Part shown: piece after piece, positions 55,516-64,000 of the stretch | Numbering within the stretch: position 1 is the first letter of the stretch | Layout: every line of letters begins with the position of its first letter | NCBI GenBank assembly: GCA_023376005.1 | Contig: CM042179.1 | Coordinates: 16,295,148-16,359,147 of the forward strand | Origin: Doryteuthis pealeii | Taxonomy: Eukaryota > Mollusca > Cephalopoda > Myopsida > Loliginidae | Direction: 5' to 3' | DNA: 64,000 nt | The notes under the pieces: model-generated | Databases searched by the model: none | What the model saw: only the letters and a program-made list of their open reading frames with translations | Told to the model about the DNA's origin: nothing | Position numbers and translations under genes: made by a program

Positions 55516-56021
55516 ATCCCAAATGTTACGTTAAAATTGTAAACAAGCGCCTAAAACTATTGAAAAACAGCCAAAATGGCGGATCGCGTCGAAATTGACC
55601 AAAACAAATAGTTTTTTATTGATTTAGACAAAGTTTAACCTTAAATGATAGATTTAATTATTCTTAATTCGCTTTTAAAACTCGTAGTAGCCAATTTTTT
55701 TTTTTTGCCAGTCCCTAGAATGTCTTGTTTTTAGTTTAAATAAACAAGACAAAAAAAGATGCGATCATATATCAAATACATTTACTTGTAGAAAATATCT
55801 ATCTATATTATTTTGTTTGTTTATCTATCTATCTATCTCAGTCTATTCCAAACTATATATCCATCTTCATATCTAAACAAGAATTACAACAAATTACGTC
55901 TATGATAAATAAACAAGAATTACGACAAGCTGGGGTTGTTATTTTGATAGTCACTGGGTAGCAATTTTTGAGGCAGGAGACCGGGACGCACTTCCTCATA
56001 AATTACCCAATAAAAAATTAA

Positions 56022-56312
56022 AACAGTCCACTTTTGCAGTTCCAAGGTAAAAAAAAAAAAAAGAAAAAAAAAAAGAAGGTATAAACTGAATCACTATGCA
56101 ACAACATTAAATCTATACAACATCAGTTAATACTGTCATTTTTTAAATCTTCTAAATGAATTAACGTATTAAGTTATGTTTTCCTTAGAGTTTCATTTTC
56201 ATTAAAAATCATTAATCCCAGTTCAGAAATTAAAAATATTGAACTTTATTTCATATTACACTAACATCTGTCTGGTAGACTATGGTAAATATTTACGACC
56301 CTGAATTCACAA
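56022..56312 (+). repeat. arm S, third copy
   Basis: CAGTCCACTTTTGCAGTTCC, CTGAATCACTATGCAACAAC, GTTTTCCTTAGAGTTTCATT and CTAACATCTGTCTGG match 43046-43340 (inverted) and 45776-45990. Confidence 0.85.
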
Positions 56313-56346
56313 TCTACCAGCTAGTTTTATATGTTATGTACATGTT

Positions 56347-56941
56347 GATAGATTGCTGCTTGGTTGATTGATTTAACGGCATGTCAACCCATCTAGGGAT
56401 TTAAAACACTTTTAAAAGTTTCTTCTTAGAAATCAATAACAAAAAACATTAAATACACTATGAACAGAAAAATGACTAGCTTGTTGATATTTATTTAAAT
56501 GTAATATAATCTTCTTTTTTTTTCTTTCCAAACGCACAATTCACAAAACTTGTCTAGTCTAAAGGAAAACAAGTTTAACGTGATATCCCTGCACCTACGA
56601 TAGCCAATAAGTGGCTAACCCATTAACAACCTGTTGTTGTTGATAGATTGCTGCTCGGTTGATCGATTTAATGGCATATCAACCCGTCTAGGGTTTTAAA
56701 ACACTTTTTAAAGTTTCTTCTTAGATATCAATAACAAAAAATATTAAATACACTATGAACAGAAAAATGACTAGCTTGTTGATATTTATTTAAATGTAAT
56801 ATAATCTTTCTTTTTTTTTTTTTTTTTCGTTCCAAACACGCAGTTCACAAAACTTGTTTGTCTTTAATCTAAAAGAAAACAAGTTTAGCATAATATCCCC
56901 ACCCCTACAATAGCCAATAAGTGGCTAACCCACTAACCCAG
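56347..56941. repeat. tandem duplication, 2 units of about 295 bp
   Basis: GTTGATAGATTGCTGC starts at 56347 and 56641. Each unit runs through a family-Q-like head (GGCATATCAACCC), TTTCTTCTTAGA-ATCAATAACAAAAAA, ATGACTAGCTTGTTGATATT and AGCCAATAAGTGGCTAACCC. About 90% alike. Confidence 0.88.
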
Positions 56942-57035
56942 ATTGATAAACAAAAAATTACCAAAAATCAGGGAATTATCTGATTTTAATAAAATTTTCA
57001 GTGTTGACTTATTAATCAACAAATTCTTTCTTTTA
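56941..57035 (+). repeat. family T, copy 6
   Basis: TACCAAAAATCAGGGAATTA and AAAATTTTCAGTGTTGACTT. Directly follows the tandem duplication. Confidence 0.7.
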
Positions 57036-58029
57036 AATTACTGTCGGAAATGTTTCCTTTTTCAGAAGAACTCTGACCTTCCAAAGTTAGACTAATGCAG
57101 AGAAAAGAAAATAGGGAGGGAAATGAACTACAAATGGTCTTGCTTGATAGTACAAAAGAATTTATTTGCATGTTTCTCTGAAAGGTATACAATACCTTTT
57201 AATGTCAGCTAAATCAATACATCTAGGCACCTAGTAGCAAATTACAGAAAATATATAAATAAGGAGGAAGATTTCACTTACTGGTAATGTAAGGGTGTAT
57301 ACAATAAAAAGACAAACTTTTAAAAATATTTTCTCTCAGGAGAGACAAAAACAGTTCAAACGTTCGTAAGCAAAGAAGATTTCTTCTAGACAGAAAAGCA
57401 TAAAGTTTTAACAATATTGTTGCTTCTCTCACCAGAATGCAAGGCTCTCTTCTCTTGGCACGCGTATGTTGAGTCGCCGCAGCTTCTCTCACCAGAAGTT
57501 AGTTTTGCATGATGTCTTGCTGCCTTTCTTGCTAAAGGTTTTCGCTAGAAACACACGTGTCTCACCAAGGGATCTGGGCTGGTGTCAGGGAGCAGTAAGC
57601 CATGCTACTGCAATAAAAATTCTCGTCTGGACTGGTCAATGTCTTGAATCTAGCTTCCTCACAAACTCTTGTCAGTGCCACATCGAAAGTATGGACAATC
57701 TGCAGGTTCTTCACCAAAGTGAGAAGAGACGTCTTTTCCCTTTGAACCCCGAATGAAAAGAGAGACTGATTGAGGTGTCATGTGACTGATGTTCAGCTTC
57801 CGTAGCCTGCCACAGGGGTTTCTTCTTTAGATTATATTTGTAGCAAGATATGAAGCAATCGATATTCAAAGACAGACAAAAAAGGGCAAGCAAAAATATC
57901 ATACAGATTTTTTTGAATAAATAAAATTTCCAATATTACTGAATTGTTACAATTGTCTGCTAATCCAATTTGCTAACCATTATACCATGTGAGGTGCCCT
58001 AGCAGAAGTGACAATATATATAGAAATAA

Positions 58030-58322
58030 TAATATAAATAGTAGGAAGTGTGTGGTGTAATGGTTAAAGTCATGGGAAATGGACTCGTCGCTCCAAGTTC
58101 AAATCCTGGACGTGGTAATTGCATTTCACTTTGCGCTAATACCCTTGGGAAAGGTATGAATCCTACTCTCTCTCCAGCTATTGGTAAATAGCAGGGCAGA
58201 CTGGGCTCTTTAACCATAGCTAGGTAACCAGTCTAGGAGAAGGAAAACTCTGAATTCAAACCTGTTGAACTCCGCTTAAGAAATTGACCCTGTGTCGTAT
58301 CCTGCTCGTGCGGAGGAGTTAG

Positions 58323-58325
<3 letters not shown>
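58030..58325 (+). mobile_element. SINE family R, copy 8 (most complete)
   Basis: Head GTGTGGTGTAATGGTTAAAG (A box) and AAGTTCAAATCCTGGACG (B box), TTGCATTTCACTTTGCGC, TAATACCCTTGGGAAAGG, the GGGCAGACTGGGCTCTTTAAC block, AACTCTGAATTCAAACCTG, and tail GTATCCTGCTCGTGCGGAGG into a TA run. Best guide to the family consensus. Confidence 0.88.

Positions 58326-58361
<36 letters not shown>
58322..58361. repeat. AT microsatellite (SINE R tail)
   Basis: Uninterrupted AT dinucleotides following the SINE tail. Confidence 0.9.
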
Positions 58362-58367
<6 letters not shown>

Positions 58368-58510
58368 TAAGAAATTATGCTTAAATAAAAAAAAATTTTT
58401 TTTTTTCAAAAAGATCATACATCAGTCAATGTTTCCTTTTACTTTTTTCCCAAAGTTGAATTTCCTAAATTTTAATGAGTTAAAAACTGAATTTTAAAAT
58501 TACTATATTA

Positions 58511-59322
58511 CAACTGACCTGGTAAATGCTCATAAGGTCATTAATCATCTTAACAACAGCAACCTTGAGCACCTTTTTGATCTCCATCTTTCTAATACAC
58601 ATGGGCATGCCTACAAAGTCAGAAAACAGCACTGCTCACGTGACTTTTGGAAACATTTTTTCACGCTCAGAGTTGCGGAGACATGGAATAAACTGCCCGC
58701 GTCTGTTGTAGGCTGCCGAAGCACTGAGTCTTTCAAAGCCTCCATGCTTCCTGTAGTCCGCAGACACTATACCTGATGCCACTCTCCACATACATATGCA
58801 CACACGCGCACACATACATGCAATAATAATCTTCATACAATGACTGCTATTTACACAGTAGCATTGCAACCAACAAAGCCTTCATCAGATGATGACTCTG
58901 GGTTCAGGCATGGTTTTGGGGCCGAAGCATCATTACCACTAACCCAGAGCGCCCCAGCAGTATCTCACGATACCACCAGACTTTGTCGGTTTAATGTCAC
59001 AATATAGGACTGCCATATCCACGCTGATGCGGTTAGAGCTTTCTCCTGAATCATTTTTTAAGTATTTCCTCTTGTCTGGTAGAGAAAGTCCAAGTTTAGA
59101 CAAAAATGCCGAGGTTGAGTTGGCAATAAACCCCTGACATCCGACCTCAATGGGAAATACATCCGTTATCCATCCGTTTCTGACGCATTGTTCACTTTAC
59201 TTTACTACTGTGAACTGTTCATGTTCCTGACACTAATACATTATTCTGTGTACTTGACATGAGACTTTGATGAGTTGTGGTGCACCTGAGCACTGTACAC
59301 AATAAATTTCATTATTATTATT
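58511..59322 (+). mobile_element. LINE-A 3' fragment interrupted by LINE-B
   Basis: 58511-58775 encodes the last ~87 residues of LINE-A (NLEHLFDLH, ETWNKLPASVVG, stop). Its 3' UTR resumes at 59202 and ends at an (ATT)n tail, 59322. The gap (58822-59201) is another LINE. Confidence 0.85.
58822..59201 (-). mobile_element. LINE-B 3' fragment, copy 2, nested
   Basis: The minus strand ends a LINE protein (EVGCQGFIANS, LSLPDKRKYL, SSNRISVDMAVLYCD, then stop) of the type whose C-terminus carries an EVGxxGF motif. A 3' UTR with TCATCTGATGAAGG and an (ATT)n tail follows. Inserted into LINE-A, so it is younger. Confidence 0.72.
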
Positions 59323-59324
59323 TA

Positions 59325-59813
59325 TGAGGTTGGGCTGAAAAGTTCAAATGATGACATCATACTGTTAATGACTTTTTTTACCAATGGCATTGCAACACCA
59401 ATGAAAGAATGATTATTTGGATCAGCTGCATCAGTACATCTCTTCTAAAATAAACACCAATTTTATTTCAGAACAGATACAGAGATGCAACCAGTCCTGA
59501 TCATATAACCAGAAGTTTGTTTTTATATTGGGAGGGGGGTGGGGTGATTTTCAGTGTTCTTCTTATTCTTCCTAGTTTCATTCACTGACCAATGAATAAA
59601 TTGATCACCTTTTTCAGTCTGCTTCCACCACAATACAACAGGCACTCCATGGTTATGCCCAAATTAAAACTAATAATTTTGGGGAAAAAAATGAAGATAT
59701 TTTATTTACACCGATGAAAGAGTGTGTGGACCACTAGGGGGACTGTTGAAAAATAAACCTCATGAGAGTATCTTGGTCATCCTATTAACTTTTTAGCCGA
59801 CCCTCATATATAT
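59325..59813. mobile_element. mariner-type non-autonomous transposon
   Basis: Inverted ends GAGGTTGGGCTGAAAAGTT and AACTTTTTAGCCGACCCTC next to TA dinucleotides. About 490 bp, no transposase frame. Such ends are known from mariner-like elements. Confidence 0.68.
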
Positions 59814-59814
59814 A

Positions 59815-59975
59815 TAAAAGATATATACCTTGTTTTGGATATAAATTTATTTTGACATCTCTCATCAGTCAGGTCATTGTTGTTGTTTTTTTGTTTTGAA
59901 AACAACAAAGACCAGACTGATGAGACAATATGTTGAAATAAATCTAAATCCAAAACAAGGTATATATCCATTTAT
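59815..59975. repeat. foldback with hammerhead-like half motifs
   Basis: GATATATACCTTGTTTTGGAT (core ACCTTGTTTTGGAT) near 59820 is inverted at 59955. The centre reads GTTGTTTTTTTGTTTTGAAAACAAC. Each arm has CUGAUGA followed by a short stem and AAAA (left arm) or GAAA (right arm). Confidence 0.65.
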
Positions 59976-60074
59976 TTATAATACTCCATATATGTAAAAA
60001 TATAAACTTTTATATATATGTTTGAGTTCTCAATTTTGGTTGAATCCTATCAAGGAAACACTTGATATCATCCA

Positions 60075-60082
<8 letters not shown>

Positions 60083-60117
<35 letters not shown>
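60083..60117. repeat. AT microsatellite
   Basis: Uninterrupted TA tract. Another lies at 60460-60513. Confidence 0.9.
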
Positions 60118-60119
<2 letters not shown>

Positions 60120-60129
60120 TGTACATAAA

Positions 60130-60168
60130 TAACCTACTCTAGTTTCACCATAAGGATCTTCAGGGTTA
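60130..60168 (-). ncRNA. hammerhead-like motif with weak stem II
   Basis: Stem I UAACC/GGUUA (5 bp), core CUGAAGA, stem II only two C-G pairs plus a U-U (UCC/GGU), GAAA intact, stem III AC/GU with loop UAGA, cleavage triplet GUA. No extra base. Lies beside an AT tract in ISOC1-like intron 1. Confidence 0.5.
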
Positions 60169-60456
60169 AATCCACTGAATTAATCAAGATATTGATTAAT
60201 TACAGTTAATTGCGGGAGTTCATATTGTAATTATTCATATCGTAAGTCATTCCCTTTATATACATAATTTTTAATTTCATATCTTATAATGTATATTTTC
60301 TTTAATTAATTTGCAAAATCTTCATTATATCAATTTTGTTAATATATTATATCAATCCATTAACCTGTGGCAATACATTCATGTTCGAAAAAATAAAGGA
60401 TAATCAAAAAGGCTTTAATTTTGTTCCACTTAAACAAAAGGCGTTACTTATGCCGA

Positions 60457-60518
<62 letters not shown>

Positions 60519-60554
60519 GACATGGATGCTCAATGCTAATATTTATACATGCTA

Positions 60555-60735
60555 TACATACATGTATGTATGTATGTACATATATGTATGTATGTATGTA
60601 TGTATATACATGTATGTATGTATGTATGATATGTATGTATTATGTATGTATGTATGTATGTATCATATGTATGTATGTATGTATGTATGTATATGTATAT
60701 ATCAATATGTATGTATGTATATATATATAGTATGT
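60555..60735. repeat. TATG tetranucleotide microsatellite
   Basis: GTATGTATGTAT arrays with interruptions. The apparent YVCMYVCM-type open frames here are low complexity, not genes. Confidence 0.92.
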
Positions 60736-60883
60736 ATGCAGTTAGAAAACCTAATCTAATGTCTACATTTTATTTTATTTTAATTACCACAAGTTTTGAA
60801 TTGTTTTTTTTTTAAAGAGTCTTAAATGTTATTTTTGTACAATTTTATTTGTTCAATGATATTGTTATTTCTTTACTCAATAG

Positions 60884-60931
60884 ATTGAAACTGCCAAAAT
60901 TCTTGATATTCCACTGATTGTCACTGAACAG
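60884..60931 (+). CDS. ISOC1: ISOC1-like, exon 2
   Basis: A 48-nt exon encoding residues 41-56. It contains the helix-strand segment ending IPLIVTEQ, a hallmark of ISOC proteins just before the YPxGLG motif in the next exon. The acceptor is CAATAG and the donor GTAAAT; both sides are phase 0. The exon is short enough to be missed by ab initio tools, but the family match and phase on both sides make it secure. It lies 7.6 kb from exon 1. Confidence 0.85.
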
Positions 60932-62318
60932 GTAAATACAATTGATATCTTCATAATTATTCATAAATACGACTGAGATACTTTAGACTCAGTTTTTCAA
61001 TATAGCAGGGTTTTATCTGTTTTATGATTTAGATAATTTTTAGTGTTTTGAATATACATACTTTAAAAATGTCTGTATATACTTCATTTTGAAAAATTAC
61101 TTTCTTTGTCAGGTTAGCTAAATCAAATCTTTATCTTTATGTTTAACTATATAATTGGGGTTCAATTTCTAATGTAAGTATAATACTAAATTGAACCCTT
61201 ATTTTGTATCTGTCAAGTTAGCTAAATCAAATCTTTATCTTTTTGTTTAACTGTATAAAGTAGATATCTTAGTGAAAATTTCCTGATCAGACAGCAGTTA
61301 TAACTTTCTTTTTCTAATGATTCTTTAATGATATGTATTGTGCACAACAACTCATTAATAATATACTCATGTATAATATACTCATGTATAATACATAGAA
61401 TAATGTTCTAATGTCTGGAAAATGAATAGTGTAGTTATAATATATATGTATGCTTATGTGCCCGTTCTTATGTTTATGGTGGGGGATATCAGGTATAGTG
61501 TTGTTAAATTATAGGAAGCATGGAAGTTTTGAAAGATGCAGTGTTTTGGCAGCCAACTACAGACACAGACAGTTTATTCCATGCCTCAACAACTCTAAGC
61601 ATGAAAAAATGTTTCTGAAAGTCATGTGAGCTATGCTCTTTTGTGACGTAGGCATGCTCACGTGTGTTAGAAACATGGAAACCAAAAAGGTTGCTATTGG
61701 TAAGATGGTTGATAACTTTATGAGTGTTTACTAAGGTTAATTGTCAGATGCTGGGGTTTTTGGGGGTCACCAGAAAATATGTTCAAAATATTTTTAGTAC
61801 AATTAATAATCCCATACAGACCATAAACATCAACCTCAGCATAATTTGGTGTTATACCTGTGGTGTTTATTACCACAATAAAAAGTATGATGGGTAAATT
61901 TATTTATAGTTTATGTAACTTAAAATTCCACCCTGTAGACTGGGATTTCATTTTTTTTTTAATATTTTATTTTTATAAATTAATCTGTTTATTTTCTTTT
62001 GTCAAACCAAAATTATCAGAAAAATGAAGGATACTCAGATGAAGTATATATAAACATTAGCCATTTTTATCGACAAAAATAAAGTTGTAGAATTTAAAAA
62101 AAAAAAAAAAAATTGTTTATATTAAGCATTTTTGTTTTTGTAAAATTAAAATCCACAGAAAATCTCAAAATTTCACACAAACTTTTTTTTTCATATGGTT
62201 CAACTAAAAAAATGTGAGTATTTATAAAAATCATGTCTTTATATCCTGATTTTACAAAATAAATCTTATTTCTTTTGTTTGGTATTAAATTGACTGGTGT
62301 ACTATTTATCTTTTACAG
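60932..62318 (+). other. ISOC1-like intron 2
   Basis: Contains a 41-bp direct repeat (61112 and 61214: GGTTAGCTAAATCAAATC, TTTATCTTTATGTTTAACT) and a LINE-A fragment; the rest is AT-rich. Confidence 0.65.
61317..61755 (-). mobile_element. LINE-A 3' fragment, older copy
   Basis: ATATGTATTGTGCACAACAAC, GGCAGCCAACTACAGAC, TTTATTCCATGCCTC, ATGAAAAAATGTTTCTGAAAG and TTTATGAGTGTTTACTAAGG match LINE-A at lower identity. Confidence 0.75.
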
Positions 62319-62462
62319 TATCCTAAAGGACTTGGTCACACAATACCTCAACTGGATATATCACATGCATCTGTCTTTGAAAAAGTAGATTTCACAATGT
62401 TTATACCTGAAGTTAAAACAGCTCTGGGGAAAACTAAACATGTTGTTTTGTTTGGAATTGAG
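62319..62462 (+). CDS. ISOC1: ISOC1-like, exon 3
   Basis: This exon encodes residues 57-104. It opens with YPKGLG, which matches ISOC1 better than the YPQGLG of ISOC2. K78, in FEKVDF, is in the position of the catalytic lysine of the superfamily triad. The exon ends on the core strand HVVLFGIE. The acceptor is TTACAG and the donor GTAAAT, phase 0 on both sides. Confidence 0.88.
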
Positions 62463-62689
62463 GTAAATCAAAAATAAAGTTTGATTCAACAATTTATTTT
62501 ATTCTGAAATAATTTTGTCTTCATTGAACTGATTTAACATTTATTTTTTTGAAATATTCTGAATATTTAAAATTCAATAATTATTTTATTTGCTAAACTC
62601 AGCAATACAATTAATACATATTTTTGCTGACTTCAACAATTGACAATAAAGTAAAAGTTCCAAAATATTTTGTTTATGAATGCTAAAAT

Positions 62690-63082
62690 ATTGGTAATCA
62701 ATTAGCTGAACATTAGCTACATAAATGAGAGCAGCCTCCCCTTGTTTAAATGAGCATTGTTTATTTCACTTTGAGGAAGCCATGTTTTGGTCGGCCATTT
62801 TCATTTCACCGTAATCAATACAACTGCATGTTTTAACACAAAAATATCATAAAATGTGTTCTTAACAATTAAGTTAATTTCAAATAATGCTCAAGCACAA
62901 TTAAGAACACATTTTATGATATTTTCGTGTTAAAACATGCAGTTGTATTGATTCGAATAAATTCGTATTATCGGTGTAGATTTACAGTGAAATGAAAATG
63001 GCCGACCAAAACATGGCTTCCTCAAAGTGAAATAAAAAAGGGCATGTTACTCATTTATGTAGCTAATGTTCAGATTACCAAA
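62690..63082. mobile_element. long foldback element in ISOC1-like intron 3
   Basis: Outer ends GGTAATC...CTGAACATTAGCTACATAAATGAG (62692) and CTCATTTATGTAGCTAATG...ATTACC (63050-63082). The inner arms continue nearly to the centre: TGAGGAAGCCATGTTTTGGTC, GCATGTTTTAACAC and CATAAAATGTGTTCTTAA, all inverted. Arms about 170 bp, high identity. Confidence 0.9.
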
Positions 63083-63267
63083 TATTTAGTGTTTTCTTGT
63101 TTGCTTTTAAAATGAAATATTTTTTCTTTTCTAAAACAGGATAATTCTCTACAAAATGTTTAATATGAGATTCATTTTTCATGTGTTTTCCTTACTGCTT
63201 CATATTTTACATGGACATTTTATGAACTTCCTAAAAATATTTATTTATTCTTTAAAAAAATCGAATA

Positions 63268-63455
63268 TACAAGGTGGTCCGAAAGTTGTGTCACCCCTAC
63301 ATATTGTTTTAACTTACATTATTTTTTGCTTTACTATTATGATATATAATAATATTATAATTTTCTATTTCCAGCAGCTTATTTCATGTAATTATAGTTG
63401 TTTGATTATAAATTAGATTTTGGTGAGGGTGACAAGACTTTTGAACCATACTGTA
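63268..63455. mobile_element. mariner-type MITE, about 188 bp
   Basis: Ends TACAAGGTGGTCCGAAAGTT-x-GTCACCC and GGGTGACAAGACTTTTGAACC-x-TACTGTA are inverted with a few mismatches. AT-rich centre, no coding. Confidence 0.65.
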
Positions 63456-63587
63456 CATGATCTAACAAATTTAAAAGGGATTTTGTTTTTAAATCTTTGA
63501 TTTCATAACTTTTATTCATTTTACTGGAACTTTTCTTAAATGCATTTACAAATATTTTCATAATATTCATTGAATATATTTATACAG

Positions 63588-63704
63588 GCACACATCTGTA
63601 TTCTGCAGACAGTAATTGATTTACTGAAGAATGACATCCAGGTTTATGTAGTGGCAGATGCTTGCACATCCCGAAGTATGATGGACAGATTATTTGCTTT
63701 TGAG
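63588..63704 (+). CDS. ISOC1: ISOC1-like, exon 4 (gene continues past window)
   Basis: This exon encodes residues 105-143. C108 in AHICILQT is the expected catalytic nucleophile, so the triad D18-K78-C108 is complete. The exon continues through VYVVADACTSRSMMDRLFAFE, cut here at 21 minus the first residue for brevity, the conserved stretch after the nucleophile; the SMMDR wording favours ISOC1. The acceptor is ATACAG and the donor GTAGAT, phase 0. About 55-60 residues of the usual C-terminus remain and must lie beyond the window. A foldback repeat begins about 10 bp after the donor. Confidence 0.87.
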
Positions 63705-63714
63705 GTAGATATTT

Positions 63715-64000
63715 TGATAATTTTCACCTTTAGTTGGCTAAATTCCTATCAAATAAGGCAATTAGAGTAACCTCCCTTGACTTTCACTTTAAAACAAGCC
63801 AGTAGCCATTTTGAAAGTCTCCGTACGAAATACACAAATCTTAGAAACTTTTCGAAGACAATACAACTGCATGCTTTAACACAAAAATATCATAAAATGT
63901 GTTCTTAATAACAATTAAGTTCATTTTAGATAATGTGCACGCACAATTTTATGCTAGGAATTTAGCCAACTAAATGTGAAAATTACCGATATTTTTAGTA
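63715..64000. mobile_element. foldback element related to 62690-63082
   Basis: Ends ATTTTCACCTTTAGTTGGCTAAATTCC (core AGTTGGCTAAATTCC) and GGAATTTAGCCAACTAAATGTG are inverted. The inside shares CAACTGCATGCTTTAACACAA and CATAAAATGTGTTCTTAA with the previous element. Probably complete or nearly so at the window edge. Confidence 0.75.

Larger units (their letters stand above)
53297..60883 (+). other. ISOC1-like intron 1 (repeat-filled)
   Basis: A 7.6-kb first intron. Parts not itemised (53760-54000, 54540-55400, 55700-56020, 57060-57950) are AT-rich or moderately GC-rich, without gene signals. Confidence 0.65.

Noticed and set aside
57060..57780. Possible LTR or gene fragment in moderately GC-rich intron sequence
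   Set aside because: No terminal repeats, no second copy and no recognisable protein in any frame.
60421..60759. 112-codon open frame rich in Y, M, C and V
   Set aside because: It is the translation of AT and TATG microsatellites.

Overview
The window is animal nuclear DNA. It is very AT-rich, with large introns bounded by GT-AG sites, dense microsatellites and many interspersed repeats. Two conserved metazoan genes can be rebuilt exon by exon. The mix of tRNA-derived SINEs, CR1-like LINEs, Penelope-like, BEL/Pao-like and mariner-like debris fits a mollusc, most likely a cephalopod such as an octopus. That assignment is an inference from repeat character, not a proof.

Genes. (1) A TMEM47/PERP-like four-transmembrane protein of the claudin superfamily lies on the minus strand. 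It has four coding exons (42202-42161, 28226-28055, 20064-19912, 17680-17457), keeps frame throughout and encodes 196 residues. (2) An isochorismatase-domain hydrolase (ISOC1-like) lies on the plus strand. Four coding exons are visible (53177-53296, 60884-60931, 62319-62462, 63588-63704), all joined in phase 0, and the gene runs off the right edge. The two genes are divergent, with start codons about 11 kb apart. I see no other cellular gene; the remaining long open frames belong to transposable elements or low-complexity DNA.

Layout. 1-9.5 kb: repeats, including a scrambled BEL/Pao-like relic (about 5.2-8.8 kb) and a 3 x 100-bp tandem repeat. 9.5-11 kb: Penelope-like debris with hammerhead motifs. 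11.9-13.8 kb: a decayed LINE with a C-terminal zinc-finger tail. 14.8-17.5 kb: flank and probable 3' UTR of TMEM47. 17.5-42.2 kb: TMEM47 introns carrying SINEs, a mariner relic split by a 605-bp insertion, foldback elements and ribozyme motifs. 43-46 kb: a 5'-truncated CR1-like LINE with one stop codon, inserted between inverted repeats. 46-53 kb: repeats. 53-64 kb: ISOC1-like exons with introns full of LINE, SINE and foldback copies.

The most notable signal is hammerhead-ribozyme-like architecture recurring in unrelated repeats. The clearest is at 32744-32785 (minus), inside a tRNA-headed SINE: every core position, the cleavage triplet and three paired stems are present. Two more (9697-9745 and 34850-34896) keep the catalytic nucleotides but have one extra base before stem II. 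Others carry an adenine in place of the core guanine G12, or show further decay. Hammerheads are known from Penelope-like elements and animal retrozymes; finding them behind tRNA-type promoter heads in different SINEs deserves checking.
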